From: Streptomyces sp. DH24
GTDB taxonomy: Bacteria > Actinomycetota > Actinomycetes > Streptomycetales > Streptomycetaceae
DNA: 64,000 bases
Assembly (NCBI RefSeq): GCF_029813775.1
Contig: NZ_JARVKW010000005.1
Span: 213,569-277,568, forward strand
Reading direction: 5' to 3'
The notes beneath the pieces are model-generated. The model had not been told where the DNA came from and did not search any database. It saw only the letters and a program-made list of their open reading frames with translations. Positions 8,689-15,931 of the stretch are shown here, in pieces (position 1 is the first letter of the stretch; each line of letters opens with the position of its first letter). Position numbers and translations under genes: made by a program.

Positions 8689-10104
8689 TCAGCGGGTCAC
8701 GGGAACGCCGAGCAGCGGCCACACCGCGACGGCGAAGAGCAGGACGAGAAGGGCGGTCAGCGGCGCCAGCACGGCCGACAGCCGCAGCAGGTCCCGCGGG
8801 GTGTAGGTGGGGGTGCCGGGCAGCTCGGCGAAGAGCGTGACCGGTTTGGCGCTGGCGGGCAGGGTGTGGCAGAACCCGGCGGCCGCGGTGGAGGCGAGCG
8901 CGGCGGCGACCGGGTTGACCCCGGCGCCCACGGCCGCCGCGACGACCAGCGGCACCAGCACCGACGAGCGGGCCGACCGGGACTGCAGGACCAGGTGGGC
9001 CGCCGTGCTGACCGCGATCACGACCGCCAGGAACACGACCGGCGTGACGCCCGAGGGGAGCCCCGCAACCAGCCATTTCGCGGCCCCGGAGTCGGCGAGC
9101 GCGATGCCCATCGCCATCGTCGCGGCCATGAACAGCAGCAGTGCCCACGGCACCGTCCGCAGCGCGTCCTTCAGCCGGACCGTGCCGAACGCGGGCGACG
9201 CCGCGACGACCGCGCCGATCAGTGCGACGACCGCCGGCGGCACCCGGTGCAGCGGCTCGCTGCACCACAGCGCGACCACCGTCGCCAGCAGCAGCGCGCA
9301 GCGCGACTCGGCCTGCGTCCAGGGGCCGGTCACCGGCTGCTCGCTGTGCCGCTGTATCTCCTCCGCCGTCACGCGCACCGGGCCCGCGCGGTCCGCACGC
9401 CGGGTCGTCGTCAACAGCACGGCCTCGGCGGCCAGATGGGAGGACGCCACCGCCAGCGGCAGCCCGAGCAGCAGCCACTCGGTGAACCCGATCCGCTCCC
9501 CGGACGTCTCCCACAGCACCGACACGGTGATCAGATGCGCGCCCGCGCCGATCAGGGTCGCCACCGCCGACAGCAGGATCACGGTCGGAAACAGCAGCGC
9601 CAGCATCACGACCAGTCGCTTCCGGTCGCCGAGCGCCTTGGCGAGGGCCAGGAACACCGGCAGCGCCAGCGCGGCCCGGCCGGAGGTGGCGGGCACCGCG
9701 AACGCCGTGACGACCAGCGCGGCCGTCGTCAGGTGCACGAGCTGCCGCACGGTGCGCGCCCCGCCCACCAGGAAAGCCGCCGCCCGCCCCGCCAGCCCCG
9801 TCCGCGTCACCGCGGCGGCCAGCACGAAGGCGCAGATCAGCAGCCACACCGTCGAGTCGCCGAGGGTGCCGAACAGGGTGTCGCTGCTGATCACCCCGGT
9901 CGCGGTCAGCGCCAGCCCGGCGCCCAGCGCGATGTACGTGTCGTCGATCGGGGTGGCGATCCAGGCGCAGGTCGCCAGCGCGAACACGGCGAGCGTGAGC
10001 CGGGCGTCACCGGCGAGGCCGGGGAAGTTGCCGGGCACCGCGAGCAGCGCGCACAGCGACAGGGCGACGCACAGGGCGGCGGTCAGCCGGAGGTTCGGGG
10101 TCAC
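8689..10104 (-). CDS. DASS/SLC13-family anion symporter, probably for glycerate or a carboxylate
   Basis: A 471-residue, very hydrophobic protein with about 11-13 membrane helices of the divalent anion:sodium symporter (SLC13, ArsB/NhaD superfamily) type. It shows the two repeated hairpin and helix blocks (LLICAFVLAAAVTRTGLAGR near the N-terminal half, PVVFLAVVIAVSTAAHLVLQ in the second). The downstream glycerate kinase, 11 nt away in the same operon, suggests that the substrate is glycerate or a related hydroxy acid; that is inference. It starts with GTG without a clear Shine-Dalgarno sequence. The inverted repeat TGAAG-N4-CTTCA lies 47 nt before the start codon and is shared with the neighbouring two-component operon. 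Confidence 0.85.
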   Translation of the reverse strand: MTPNLRLTAALCVALSLCALLAVPGNFPGLAGDARLTLAVFALATCAWIATPIDDTYIALGAGLALTATGVISSDTLFGTLGDSTVWLLICAFVLAAAVTRTGLAGRAAAFLVGGARTVRQLVHLTTAALVVTAFAVPATSGRAALALPVFLALAKALGDRKRLVVMLALLFPTVILLSAVATLIGAGAHLITVSVLWETSGERIGFTEWLLLGLPLAVASSHLAAEAVLLTTTRRADRAGPVRVTAEEIQRHSEQPVTGPWTQAESRCALLLATVVALWCSEPLHRVPPAVVALIGAVVAASPAFGTVRLKDALRTVPWALLLFMAATMAMGIALADSGAAKWLVAGLPSGVTPVVFLAVVIAVSTAAHLVLQSRSARSSVLVPLVVAAAVGAGVNPVAAALASTAAAGFCHTLPASAKPVTLFAELPGTPTYTPRDLLRLSAVLAPLTALLVLLFAVAVWPLLGVPVTR

Positions 10105-10110
10105 GACATC

Positions 10111-10137
10111 GAGGGTTCACGCGGGCCGTGAGCCCTC
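10111..10137. promoter_or_regulatory. Inverted repeat just before the DASS transporter
   Basis: GAGGGTTCACG (10111-10121) and CGTGAGCCCTC (10127-10137) are complementary except for one position that still pairs as G-U in RNA. It lies between the transporter start and the TGAAG-N4-CTTCA box. It may be a second operator, a leader hairpin, or a terminator for the upstream response-regulator gene. Confidence 0.4.
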
Positions 10138-10150
10138 AATGAGCCGCACA

Positions 10151-10164
10151 TGAAGGAAACTTCA
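10151..10164. promoter_or_regulatory. Candidate response-regulator operator, copy 1
   Basis: TGAAGGAAACTTCA is an inverted repeat TGAAG-N4-CTTCA. Its near edge is 47 nt from the GTG of the transporter gene (10104). The same architecture recurs at 12798-12811, also 47 nt from its gene start. Confidence 0.55.
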
Positions 10165-10208
10165 CGCGGCCTGCGGCCCCGGGGGCTCACCGGGGAGCCG
10201 CCCCCGGG

Positions 10209-10292
10209 CTCAGGACGGCACCGGCCCCGGACGCACGAGGGAGCCGGCCTCGGACTCAGGACGGCACCGCCCCGGACGCACGAGGGAGCCGG
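10209..10292. repeat. Two-copy tandem repeat, unit about 39 bp, period 46
   Basis: Units at 10209-10247 and 10255-10292 are almost identical (both contain CTCAGGACGGCACCG and CGGACGCACGAGGGAGCCGG). One differs by a single G. They lie between the response-regulator stop and the transporter promoter region. Confidence 0.8.
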
Positions 10293-10300
10293 ACCCGCGC

Positions 10301-10963
10301 TCACCCGGGCAGCCGGTACCCCATGCCCCGCACCGTCTCCACCTGCTGCGCCCCGAGCTTCTTGCGCAGTGCCCGCACGTACACGTCCACGATGTTGGAG
10401 CCCGGGTCGAAGTCGTAGCCCCACACGTGGGAGAGGATCTGCTCGCGGGACAGCACCTGCCCCGGATGCCGCAGGAACAGCTCGAGCAGCACGAACTCAC
10501 GGGCCGTCAGGTCCACCGTGCGGTCCCCGCAGCGGGCCCGCCGGGTGCGCAGGTCCAGGCTCAGCGTGCCCGAGCGCAGCACCGTCACCTCGGGCGCCCG
10601 GGCCGCCGTACGCAGCCTCAGCCGCACCCGGGCGAGCAGTTCCTCGAAGCGGAACGGCTTGGTCATCCAGTCGTCGGCGCCGCCCTCCAGGCCGGCCACC
10701 GTGTCGCGCACCGAGTCCCGCGCGGTCAGCACGATCACCGGGACCGTCACCCGGGCCTCGCGCAGTTCTCGCAGCACCGTGAAGCCGTCCCGGCCGGGCA
10801 GTCCGATGTCCAGGACGACGAGGTCGAAGCCGCCGGTCAGCGCGTACTCGTAGGCGGCGTCGCCGTCGCCGACGACGGTGGTCGTGAAGCCGCCCGCGCG
10901 CAGGCCCTTCTCCACGAAGGAGGCGATGCGCTCCTCGTCCTCGACGATCAGGATGCGGTTCAC
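10301..10963 (-). CDS. OmpR-family response regulator
   Basis: A 220-residue DNA-binding response regulator. The receiver domain has the acidic pair at E8/D9, the phospho-acceptor D52 (in LVVLDIGLPG) and the conserved Thr/Lys (VIVLTARD, WMTKPF). The C-terminal winged helix of the OmpR/PhoB type ends with DPGSNIVDVYVRALRKKLG, the recognition region. GTG start; GTGA overlap with the stop of the kinase gene upstream, so the pair is co-translated. Likely targets are the two copies of TGAAG-N4-CTTCA, before its own operon and before the adjacent transporter-glycerate kinase operon. Confidence 0.93.
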   Translation of the reverse strand: MNRILIVEDEERIASFVEKGLRAGGFTTTVVGDGDAAYEYALTGGFDLVVLDIGLPGRDGFTVLRELREARVTVPVIVLTARDSVRDTVAGLEGGADDWMTKPFRFEELLARVRLRLRTAARAPEVTVLRSGTLSLDLRTRRARCGDRTVDLTAREFVLLELFLRHPGQVLSREQILSHVWGYDFDPGSNIVDVYVRALRKKLGAQQVETVRGMGYRLPG

Positions 10964-12531
10964 GTGCGTGCCTCTTCCAGGGTCAGTACGAAGGTGGCGC
11001 CGCCGCCCTCGGTCTCGCGCAGGCCGATCCGGCCGCCGTGCGCCTCGGCGATGGCCCGCACGATGGACAGCCCGAGCCCGGCGCCCGAGCCGCGCGCGCC
11101 GCGCCGGGCGGTGCCGCGCCGGAACCGCTCGAAGATCACCCCGGCGTCCTGCGGGCGCACCCCGGGGCCGGAGTCGGCGACGTACAGCTCGACGCGTGTG
11201 CCGTCCGCGCGGGAGCCGATGCGGATGGTCTGGCCGGGCGCGGTGTGCTGCACGGCGTTCTGGGCGAGCTGCACCATCGCCTGCGTGATCCGCTGCGGGT
11301 CCAACTCGGCCTCCCGGTCGGCGACTTCGGTGAGCTGCCAGTCGCGCTCGCCGAGGGTGCGGGCCTTGACGTAGACGTCGGCGGTGAGTTCGGCGAGCTG
11401 CACCGGCTCTGGGGTGACGAAGTCGGGCCGCTCGGCCTTGGCGAGCAGCAGCAGGTCCTCCACGATGCGGCTCATCCGGTCCAGCTGGTCGGTGACCAGC
11501 CGCACGGTCTCCTCGCGTTCGGCCGGGTCGTCGCCCATCAGCTCCAGATGGCCGCGCACGATGGTGATCGGGGTGCGCAGTTCGTGCCCGGCGTCGTCCA
11601 CGAACTGGCGCTGCGCGGCGAAGGCCCGCTCCAGCCGGTCGAGCATCGCGTTGAACGTCTCGGCGAGGGCCGCCACGTCGTCCCGGCCGCGCACCGGGAT
11701 ACGGCGGGTGAGGTCCTGCTCGGTGAGCTGTGCCGCCGCGGTGCGCACCAGCCGCACCGGCCGCAGGATCCGGCCCGCGACCACCCAGCCGATGCCGGTG
11801 GTCAGCAGCAGCGCGACCCCGGAGATGGCGAGCAGGATGCGGGTCACCTCGTCGACCCGGTCCTGTTCGCGGCCCGGGTGGAAGGCGACGACGAACGCGG
11901 CCTCGGGGTCGCCGCCCACCCGCGCGACGGCGACCTTCGCCCAGCGGATCTCGCCCGAGGGGCGGTGCAGCGTGCCGGTGGAGCCGGGCGCCTCGAAGAC
12001 GCGGCGGCGGGCGTCGGCGTCCTTGTGCAGCGGCAGCGGTACGTCGATGTCGCGCGGCTGGATGAGCTGCGCCGGTCCGCGGCCGGGCCGGGCGACCAGG
12101 CCGATCAGCTCCTCCTCCGGATCGGCGTACTGGCGTTCCAGGAAGACGTGCAGCAGCCGCGCCGGGTCGGTGAACGGGCGGCCGGTTGCCGGGTCGACGC
12201 CCCGCTCCTCGAAGTGGGCGAACTCGCCGGCCTCCTGGGCGAGCAGCCCGTCGACGCGCCGGTCGGCGTCCCGCAGCAGGATGGAGCGGGTGGTCACGGC
12301 CACCGAGGCGAGGGCGACCGCCATCACCAGCAGCAGCCAGAGCAGGATGCGGACCCGGGCGGAGATCCGCCGCCGCGGGCGGTCAGCCGTCGTCGCGTCC
12401 GTCGTCCCGGCCGCTTCCGGTGTCGTCGTCGCGTCCGTGGTTCCCGCCGCTTCCGGTGTCGTCGTCACGTCCGTCGTCCCCGCCGCCCCTGCCGCCCCTG
12501 CCGTCATCGAGGTCGTCGTCATCGTCGTCAC
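10960..12531 (-). CDS. Sensor histidine kinase
   Basis: Membrane-bound kinase partner of the OmpR regulator. From the longest start the protein is 523 residues: a low-complexity Thr/Ala repeat (1-50), membrane helix (60-80), an extracytoplasmic sensor region (81-230), second helix (230-252), HAMP linker (253-305), HisKA with the phosphorylated H316 in DDAGHELRTPI, and HATPase_c with NAVQH, DSGPGV and GSGAGLGLSIV. The start is uncertain. The first 149 bp overlap in another frame the end of the small secreted protein gene, and GTG 12469 or a later codon may be the true start. The repeat PEAAGTTDAT(T) is encoded by a DNA repeat read in a different frame by the upstream gene. Confidence 0.9.
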   Translation of the reverse strand: MTTMTTTSMTAGAAGAAGTTDVTTTPEAAGTTDATTTPEAAGTTDATTADRPRRRISARVRILLWLLLVMAVALASVAVTTRSILLRDADRRVDGLLAQEAGEFAHFEERGVDPATGRPFTDPARLLHVFLERQYADPEEELIGLVARPGRGPAQLIQPRDIDVPLPLHKDADARRRVFEAPGSTGTLHRPSGEIRWAKVAVARVGGDPEAAFVVAFHPGREQDRVDEVTRILLAISGVALLLTTGIGWVVAGRILRPVRLVRTAAAQLTEQDLTRRIPVRGRDDVAALAETFNAMLDRLERAFAAQRQFVDDAGHELRTPITIVRGHLELMGDDPAEREETVRLVTDQLDRMSRIVEDLLLLAKAERPDFVTPEPVQLAELTADVYVKARTLGERDWQLTEVADREAELDPQRITQAMVQLAQNAVQHTAPGQTIRIGSRADGTRVELYVADSGPGVRPQDAGVIFERFRRGTARRGARGSGAGLGLSIVRAIAEAHGGRIGLRETEGGGATFVLTLEEART

Positions 12532-12751
12532 CCGGGGGGCTGTCGGTCACCGGGGGCCGGGAGACGACCTGGTCGCTCGGCGTCGGTGCGGGCCGGGTGG
12601 GCGTCGGCTCGGGGGAGCCGCTGTCCAGCTCCACCCTGGGCGGGACCTTCGGCGGGTCGGGGCTGTCGGTGAGGGCGAAACTGGTCGCGGCGATGCCGAG
12701 CGGGATCGCCACGACGGCGGCCAGGGCCGCCATCCGGTGCGAGAAGACCAT
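12383..12751 (-). CDS. Small secreted or anchored protein with Asp/Gly-rich tail
   Basis: A 122-residue protein with an N-terminal signal or anchor (residues 6-27, LAAVVAIPLGIAATSFAL), a Pro-rich middle (PEPTPTRPAPTP) and a strongly acidic repetitive tail with DDDDDDLDDGRGG and two near-copies of GRDDDTGSG. ATG 12751 has AGGA about 8 nt upstream. It is the first gene of the operon with the histidine kinase and response regulator. Streptomyces two-component loci often carry such a small secreted hydrophilic protein, which may modulate the kinase; that is inference. Acidic repeats could bind divalent metal ions. The last 149 bp are also read in the kinase frame, unless the kinase starts later. 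Confidence 0.75.
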   Translation of the reverse strand: MVFSHRMAALAAVVAIPLGIAATSFALTDSPDPPKVPPRVELDSGSPEPTPTRPAPTPSDQVVSRPPVTDSPPGDDDDDDLDDGRGGRGGGDDGRDDDTGSGGNHGRDDDTGSGRDDGRDDG

Positions 12752-12794
12752 GCGGCGATCCTGCCCCCGCGGACCGCCGGCCAGGATGAGCCCG

Positions 12795-12814
12795 GGATGA
12801 AGAACTCTTCATCC
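12795..12814. promoter_or_regulatory. Candidate response-regulator operator, copy 2
   Basis: A perfect inverted repeat GGATGAAGA (12795-12803) / TCTTCATCC (12806-12814) contains TGAAGAACTCTTCA (12798-12811), again TGAAG-N4-CTTCA. The inner box is 47 nt from the ATG at 12751, identical to the distance in copy 1. Flanking GCCCG and GGGC extend the symmetry with one bulged base. Confidence 0.6.
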
Positions 12815-12863
12815 GGGCGCGGGCGGCGGCGGGGCGTCGGGCGGTCCGGTCGGAGGCGTCCGC

Positions 12864-13145
12864 TCAGCTGTCGAGGCCGATGGCGAACGCCGCCTCCAGG
12901 TCGTGCTGCGAGTAGGTGCGGAACGCCACGTGCGTGTCCGTGCCCTCCACACCGGGGATCTTGCTGATCCGGCCCGGGATGACCTCCGCGAGATCCTCGT
13001 GCTGCTTCACGCGCACCATCGCGATCAGGTCGTACGTGCCGGTGACGGAGAAGACCTCGCTCACGCTGTCCAGCGAGGCGATCTGCTCCGCGATCTCGGG
13101 GATCCGGTCCACGCTGGTCTTGATGAGGACGATCGCGGTGATCAC
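12864..13145 (-). CDS. Stand-alone Lrp/AsnC ligand-binding (RAM) domain protein
   Basis: A 93-residue protein consisting only of the effector-binding and oligomerisation domain of Lrp/AsnC regulators: MITAIVLIKTS for the first strand, SVTGTYDLIAMVRVK in the middle and VEGTDTHVAFRTY near the end. There is no helix-turn-helix, so it cannot bind DNA alone. It may bind an amino acid and modify a partner. The GTG start overlaps the stop of the rhomboid gene (GTGA), so the two are translationally coupled. Confidence 0.88.
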   Translation of the reverse strand: MITAIVLIKTSVDRIPEIAEQIASLDSVSEVFSVTGTYDLIAMVRVKQHEDLAEVIPGRISKIPGVEGTDTHVAFRTYSQHDLEAAFAIGLDS

Positions 13146-13876
13146 GGCTGGTTCTCTCCCTCGGGGGCCGGCGCTGGGGCGCTGTTCACTCTAGTCGTAC
13201 GCCACGAGCGCACCCAGGCGCAGACGAAGCCCAGCCCGAACCCCATCAGGTGCGCCAGGTACGCGACGCCCGGCCCCGAGGACGCCCGGCCCGCCGCCAG
13301 CCACTGCAGCACCGCCCAGAACGGCAGCACGACCCACGCCGGGAAGCGCAGCGGCAGGAAGAACAGGAACGGCAGGAGACTGGTGACGCGGGCGCGCGGG
13401 AACAGGTACAGAAAGGCGCCGAGGACCGCCGAGATGGCCCCCGACGCGCCGACCAGGGACTGTGGGGAGCCGGCGTTGGCGGCGGCGTAGCCCAGCAGGG
13501 CCAGGTAGCCGCAGCCGAGGTAGAAGAGGGTGAACCGCACGCGGCCCATGCGTTCCTCGGTCATCGTTCCGAAGACGTAGAGGAAGAGCATGTTGCCAAG
13601 CAGATGGACCCAGCTGCCGTGGACGAACAGCGCCGTCGCCGGGGTGAGGGCGGCGCCCGGGGAGCCGCCGAACAGATCCGCCGGGATCACGCCCCAGCGC
13701 CGGAAGTAGGCCCGCTGCGCGGTGAGCAGCTCGTCTCCGGTGCCGTACCCGGGATGGAGGCCCGACGCCGGACCGATCAGGAAGATCAGACAGCACAGCG
13801 CGATCAGCCCGTACGTCACCGGCGCCGACGGACCCCGGACCGCCCGCCCGGCCGGCGCTCTCCAGTTACCGATCAT
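13142..13876 (-). CDS. Rhomboid-family intramembrane serine protease
   Basis: A 244-residue membrane protein with about six helices and the rhomboid catalytic dyad: S145 in VGASGAISA (GxSG motif) and H209 in VAYLAHLMGFGLG. H91 and N95 (VHLLGNM) are the oxyanion-region residues of the family. ATG 13876 gives the usual rhomboid N terminus; an upstream in-frame ATG at 14008 would add about 44 unconserved residues. No Shine-Dalgarno is seen, so the mRNA may be leaderless. The partner RAM-domain gene overlaps its stop. Substrates cannot be predicted. Confidence 0.9.
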   Translation of the reverse strand: MIGNWRAPAGRAVRGPSAPVTYGLIALCCLIFLIGPASGLHPGYGTGDELLTAQRAYFRRWGVIPADLFGGSPGAALTPATALFVHGSWVHLLGNMLFLYVFGTMTEERMGRVRFTLFYLGCGYLALLGYAAANAGSPQSLVGASGAISAVLGAFLYLFPRARVTSLLPFLFFLPLRFPAWVVLPFWAVLQWLAAGRASSGPGVAYLAHLMGFGLGFVCAWVRSWRTTRVNSAPAPAPEGENQP

Positions 13877-14031
13877 GAACAGAGCATGGCGTAACCGGAC
13901 GCATCGCGACAGACCGCCTCGCCGCCGTGGACGGACGGGCGGCGAGTACCCGCCAGGCCGTAGGGTTACGAGCCACACGCACCGGGGAGTCCGGCGCGAC
14001 ACGGACACCAGAAGGAAGGCGAACAGTCACG

Positions 14032-14271
14032 ATGACGGTTCCCCTGCCGACCGCCACGACGCGGTGGCGCTGCGCCCTCTGCGGCAACCTCACGCGCTTC
14101 GACGTGACCCGCTCCTCCAAGGTCGTCGAGTACGTCCACCTCGACCTGGCCGGAGAGCCGAAGGTCGAGGAGCGCGAGGTGCTCAGTGAGACCATCGAGT
14201 CGGTGCGGTGCCGCTGGTGCAACGCCGTGGACCAGGTGGAACTCGTGGACAGGCCGGCCGCCGGCTCCTGA
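14032..14271 (+). CDS. Small double-CxxC zinc-ribbon protein
   Basis: A 79-residue protein with two CxxC pairs, C14/C17 (CALC) and C60/C63 (CRWC), separated by about 43 residues: a zinc-ribbon arrangement. GAAGGAAGG (14011-14019) serves as a somewhat distant ribosome-binding site, and a TAGGGT box at 13961-13966 is a plausible -10. It is divergent from the rhomboid gene. Function is unknown; zinc ribbons of this size often bind nucleic acid or protein partners. Confidence 0.8.
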   Translation: MTVPLPTATTRWRCALCGNLTRFDVTRSSKVVEYVHLDLAGEPKVEEREVLSETIESVRCRWCNAVDQVELVDRPAAGS

Positions 14272-14355
14272 CGGAGCGGGCCCGGCGCAGGGCGATCCCC
14301 GACGGGCCCCGATCCGGGACCGGCGCGGGATCCCGCACAGGCATTGGGGTGACGG

Positions 14356-15699
14356 ATGGTGGAGACCACGGGTGGGAGGCCGCAGGACGGCGCCGCCGAG
14401 GTGCTCGACCGTCCGCTGCCGGACGGTGTGCGCCGCCGGGTCGTGCAGATCGTGTCCGACGGCTTCGGCGCGCTGACCATGGCGGAACTGCCCGCGCAGC
14501 TCAGGCAGTACGCCCGGTTCACGCCGACGCGCCGGGTGAAGTTCGCCGGCAACGCCATGGCGGCCGCGCTGGAGACCGACCCGCTGTTCCGGCAGCGCGT
14601 CGGCGAGAAGCTGAGAGAGGCGCAGCCGGAGATCGCCGGCGCCCTGGACTCCGGCTCACCGCCCCCGGCCGCGGACCCGCTCGACGTGGCGGCCGCGGCC
14701 TACGTGCTGCGGCCCACCGGCTGGGTGAAGCTCGTGACCGCGGCCGGCGAGGAGGCCCTGCGGGCCGACGCCGAACGCGCCGACGAGGAGAACCGCGCCG
14801 AGCTGGAGCGGCTGCGCGCCGAACTCGCGCAGGCCCGCGAGCACACCCGGGCCGAGACCGAGCGGCTGCGCGCCGAGCTGGAGTCGGCGAAGAAGGAAGC
14901 CGAATCGCTGCACCGCAAACTGCGCTCCGCCCTCAGCGACGTCAAGCGCGGCGAGGCGGCACTGCGCAAGGCGCACGCCGAGACCGAGGCCGTCCGCGCC
15001 GAGGGGCACACCCAGGTGTCCGCCGCCGAGAGCGAGAGCCGGCGGCTCAAGGCCCGCCTCGCCGAGGTGGAGGCGACCCTGGAGGCCACCCGCCGGGCCG
15101 CCCGCGAGGGCCGCAGCGTCGAGGACATGCGGGTCCGGCTGCTGCTGGACACCCTGCTCGACGCCACGCAGGGGCTGCGCCGCGAACTGGCCCTGCCGCC
15201 GGTGTCGGTGCGGCCCGCCGAGACCGTGGACGCCGTCGAGCCCGGCCGGATGACGCCGAAGGACATCGCCGCCCGCGCGCTGTCCGAGAACGACCCGGCG
15301 ATCCTCGACCAGCTGCTCGCGCTGCCGCAGGCCCATCTGGTCGTCGACGGCTACAACGTCACCAAGACCGGCTATCCGCAGATGCCGCTGGAGAAGCAGC
15401 GCCTCAGGCTGCTCGGCCAGCTCTCCCAGCTCGCCGCGCAGACCGGCGCCGAGGTGACGTGCGTCTTCGACGGCGCCGAGCTGGCCGCGCCCGTGCTGCT
15501 CGCGCCGCCGCGCGGCGTGCGGGTGCTGTTCTCCAAGCCGGGCGTCACCGCCGACGAGCTGATCCGCCAGCTGGTGCGCGCCGAGCCGCCGGGCCGGCCC
15601 GTCATCGTCGCCTCCACCGACCGCGAGGTGGCCGACGGGGTCGCACGCGCCGGCGCACGCCCTGTCGCGTCCGCGGTGCTCCTCAAGCGGCTTTCCTGA
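14356..15699 (+). CDS. NYN/PIN-like (YacP type) putative RNase with coiled-coil centre
   Basis: The 447 residues divide into an N-terminal region of unknown fold (1-125), a long charged coiled coil rich in Glu/Arg/Ala heptads (about 135-265), and a C-terminal NYN domain (about 330-447). The NYN domain starts HLVVDGYNVTKTGYP and ends VIVASTDREVADGVARAGA, with the conserved acidic residues of the PIN/NYN metal site (VDGYN, FDGAE, STDRE). Bacterial YacP/Rae1 relatives are endoribonucleases acting on ribosome-associated mRNA; the coiled coil suggests a dimer or ribosome association here (inference). Confidence 0.85.
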   Translation: MVETTGGRPQDGAAEVLDRPLPDGVRRRVVQIVSDGFGALTMAELPAQLRQYARFTPTRRVKFAGNAMAAALETDPLFRQRVGEKLREAQPEIAGALDSGSPPPAADPLDVAAAAYVLRPTGWVKLVTAAGEEALRADAERADEENRAELERLRAELAQAREHTRAETERLRAELESAKKEAESLHRKLRSALSDVKRGEAALRKAHAETEAVRAEGHTQVSAAESESRRLKARLAEVEATLEATRRAAREGRSVEDMRVRLLLDTLLDATQGLRRELALPPVSVRPAETVDAVEPGRMTPKDIAARALSENDPAILDQLLALPQAHLVVDGYNVTKTGYPQMPLEKQRLRLLGQLSQLAAQTGAEVTCVFDGAELAAPVLLAPPRGVRVLFSKPGVTADELIRQLVRAEPPGRPVIVASTDREVADGVARAGARPVASAVLLKRLS

Positions 15700-15849
15700 C
15701 CGCTGATTCACTTCTGCCCCAACCGCAACGTACCTGCGCTATGCCCGAATTGACGGAACCGTCACGCAACGTAGCGTCAAGCAGGCGTCACTGCAGGTGA
15801 GTTGAGGGCTGAGAATGCGGTGCGTAACCGGGATATTTCGGCAGAGGAT

Positions 15850-15879
15850 TTGAACTGATCACGGCTGGGTCACTAGGGT
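15850..15879 (+). promoter_or_regulatory. Promoter of the first NlpC/P60 gene
   Basis: TTGAAC (15850-15855), an 18-nt spacer and TAGGGT (15874-15879) fit a vegetative (HrdB-type) promoter. The 5' leader of about 45-50 nt contains a small CCCG-CGAA-CGGG hairpin (15891-15902). Confidence 0.65.
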
Positions 15880-15931
15880 CAGCCCTCGAACCCGCGAACG
15901 GGTGATCACTGAGGAGAAGGAGCTCGCCCCC

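Noticed and set aside
15700..15931. Cyclic-di-AMP (ydaO) riboswitch before the NlpC/P60 gene
   Set aside because: Such elements often precede Streptomyces cell-wall hydrolase genes, but the conserved ydaO core is absent and only a normal promoter and a 4-bp hairpin are visible.
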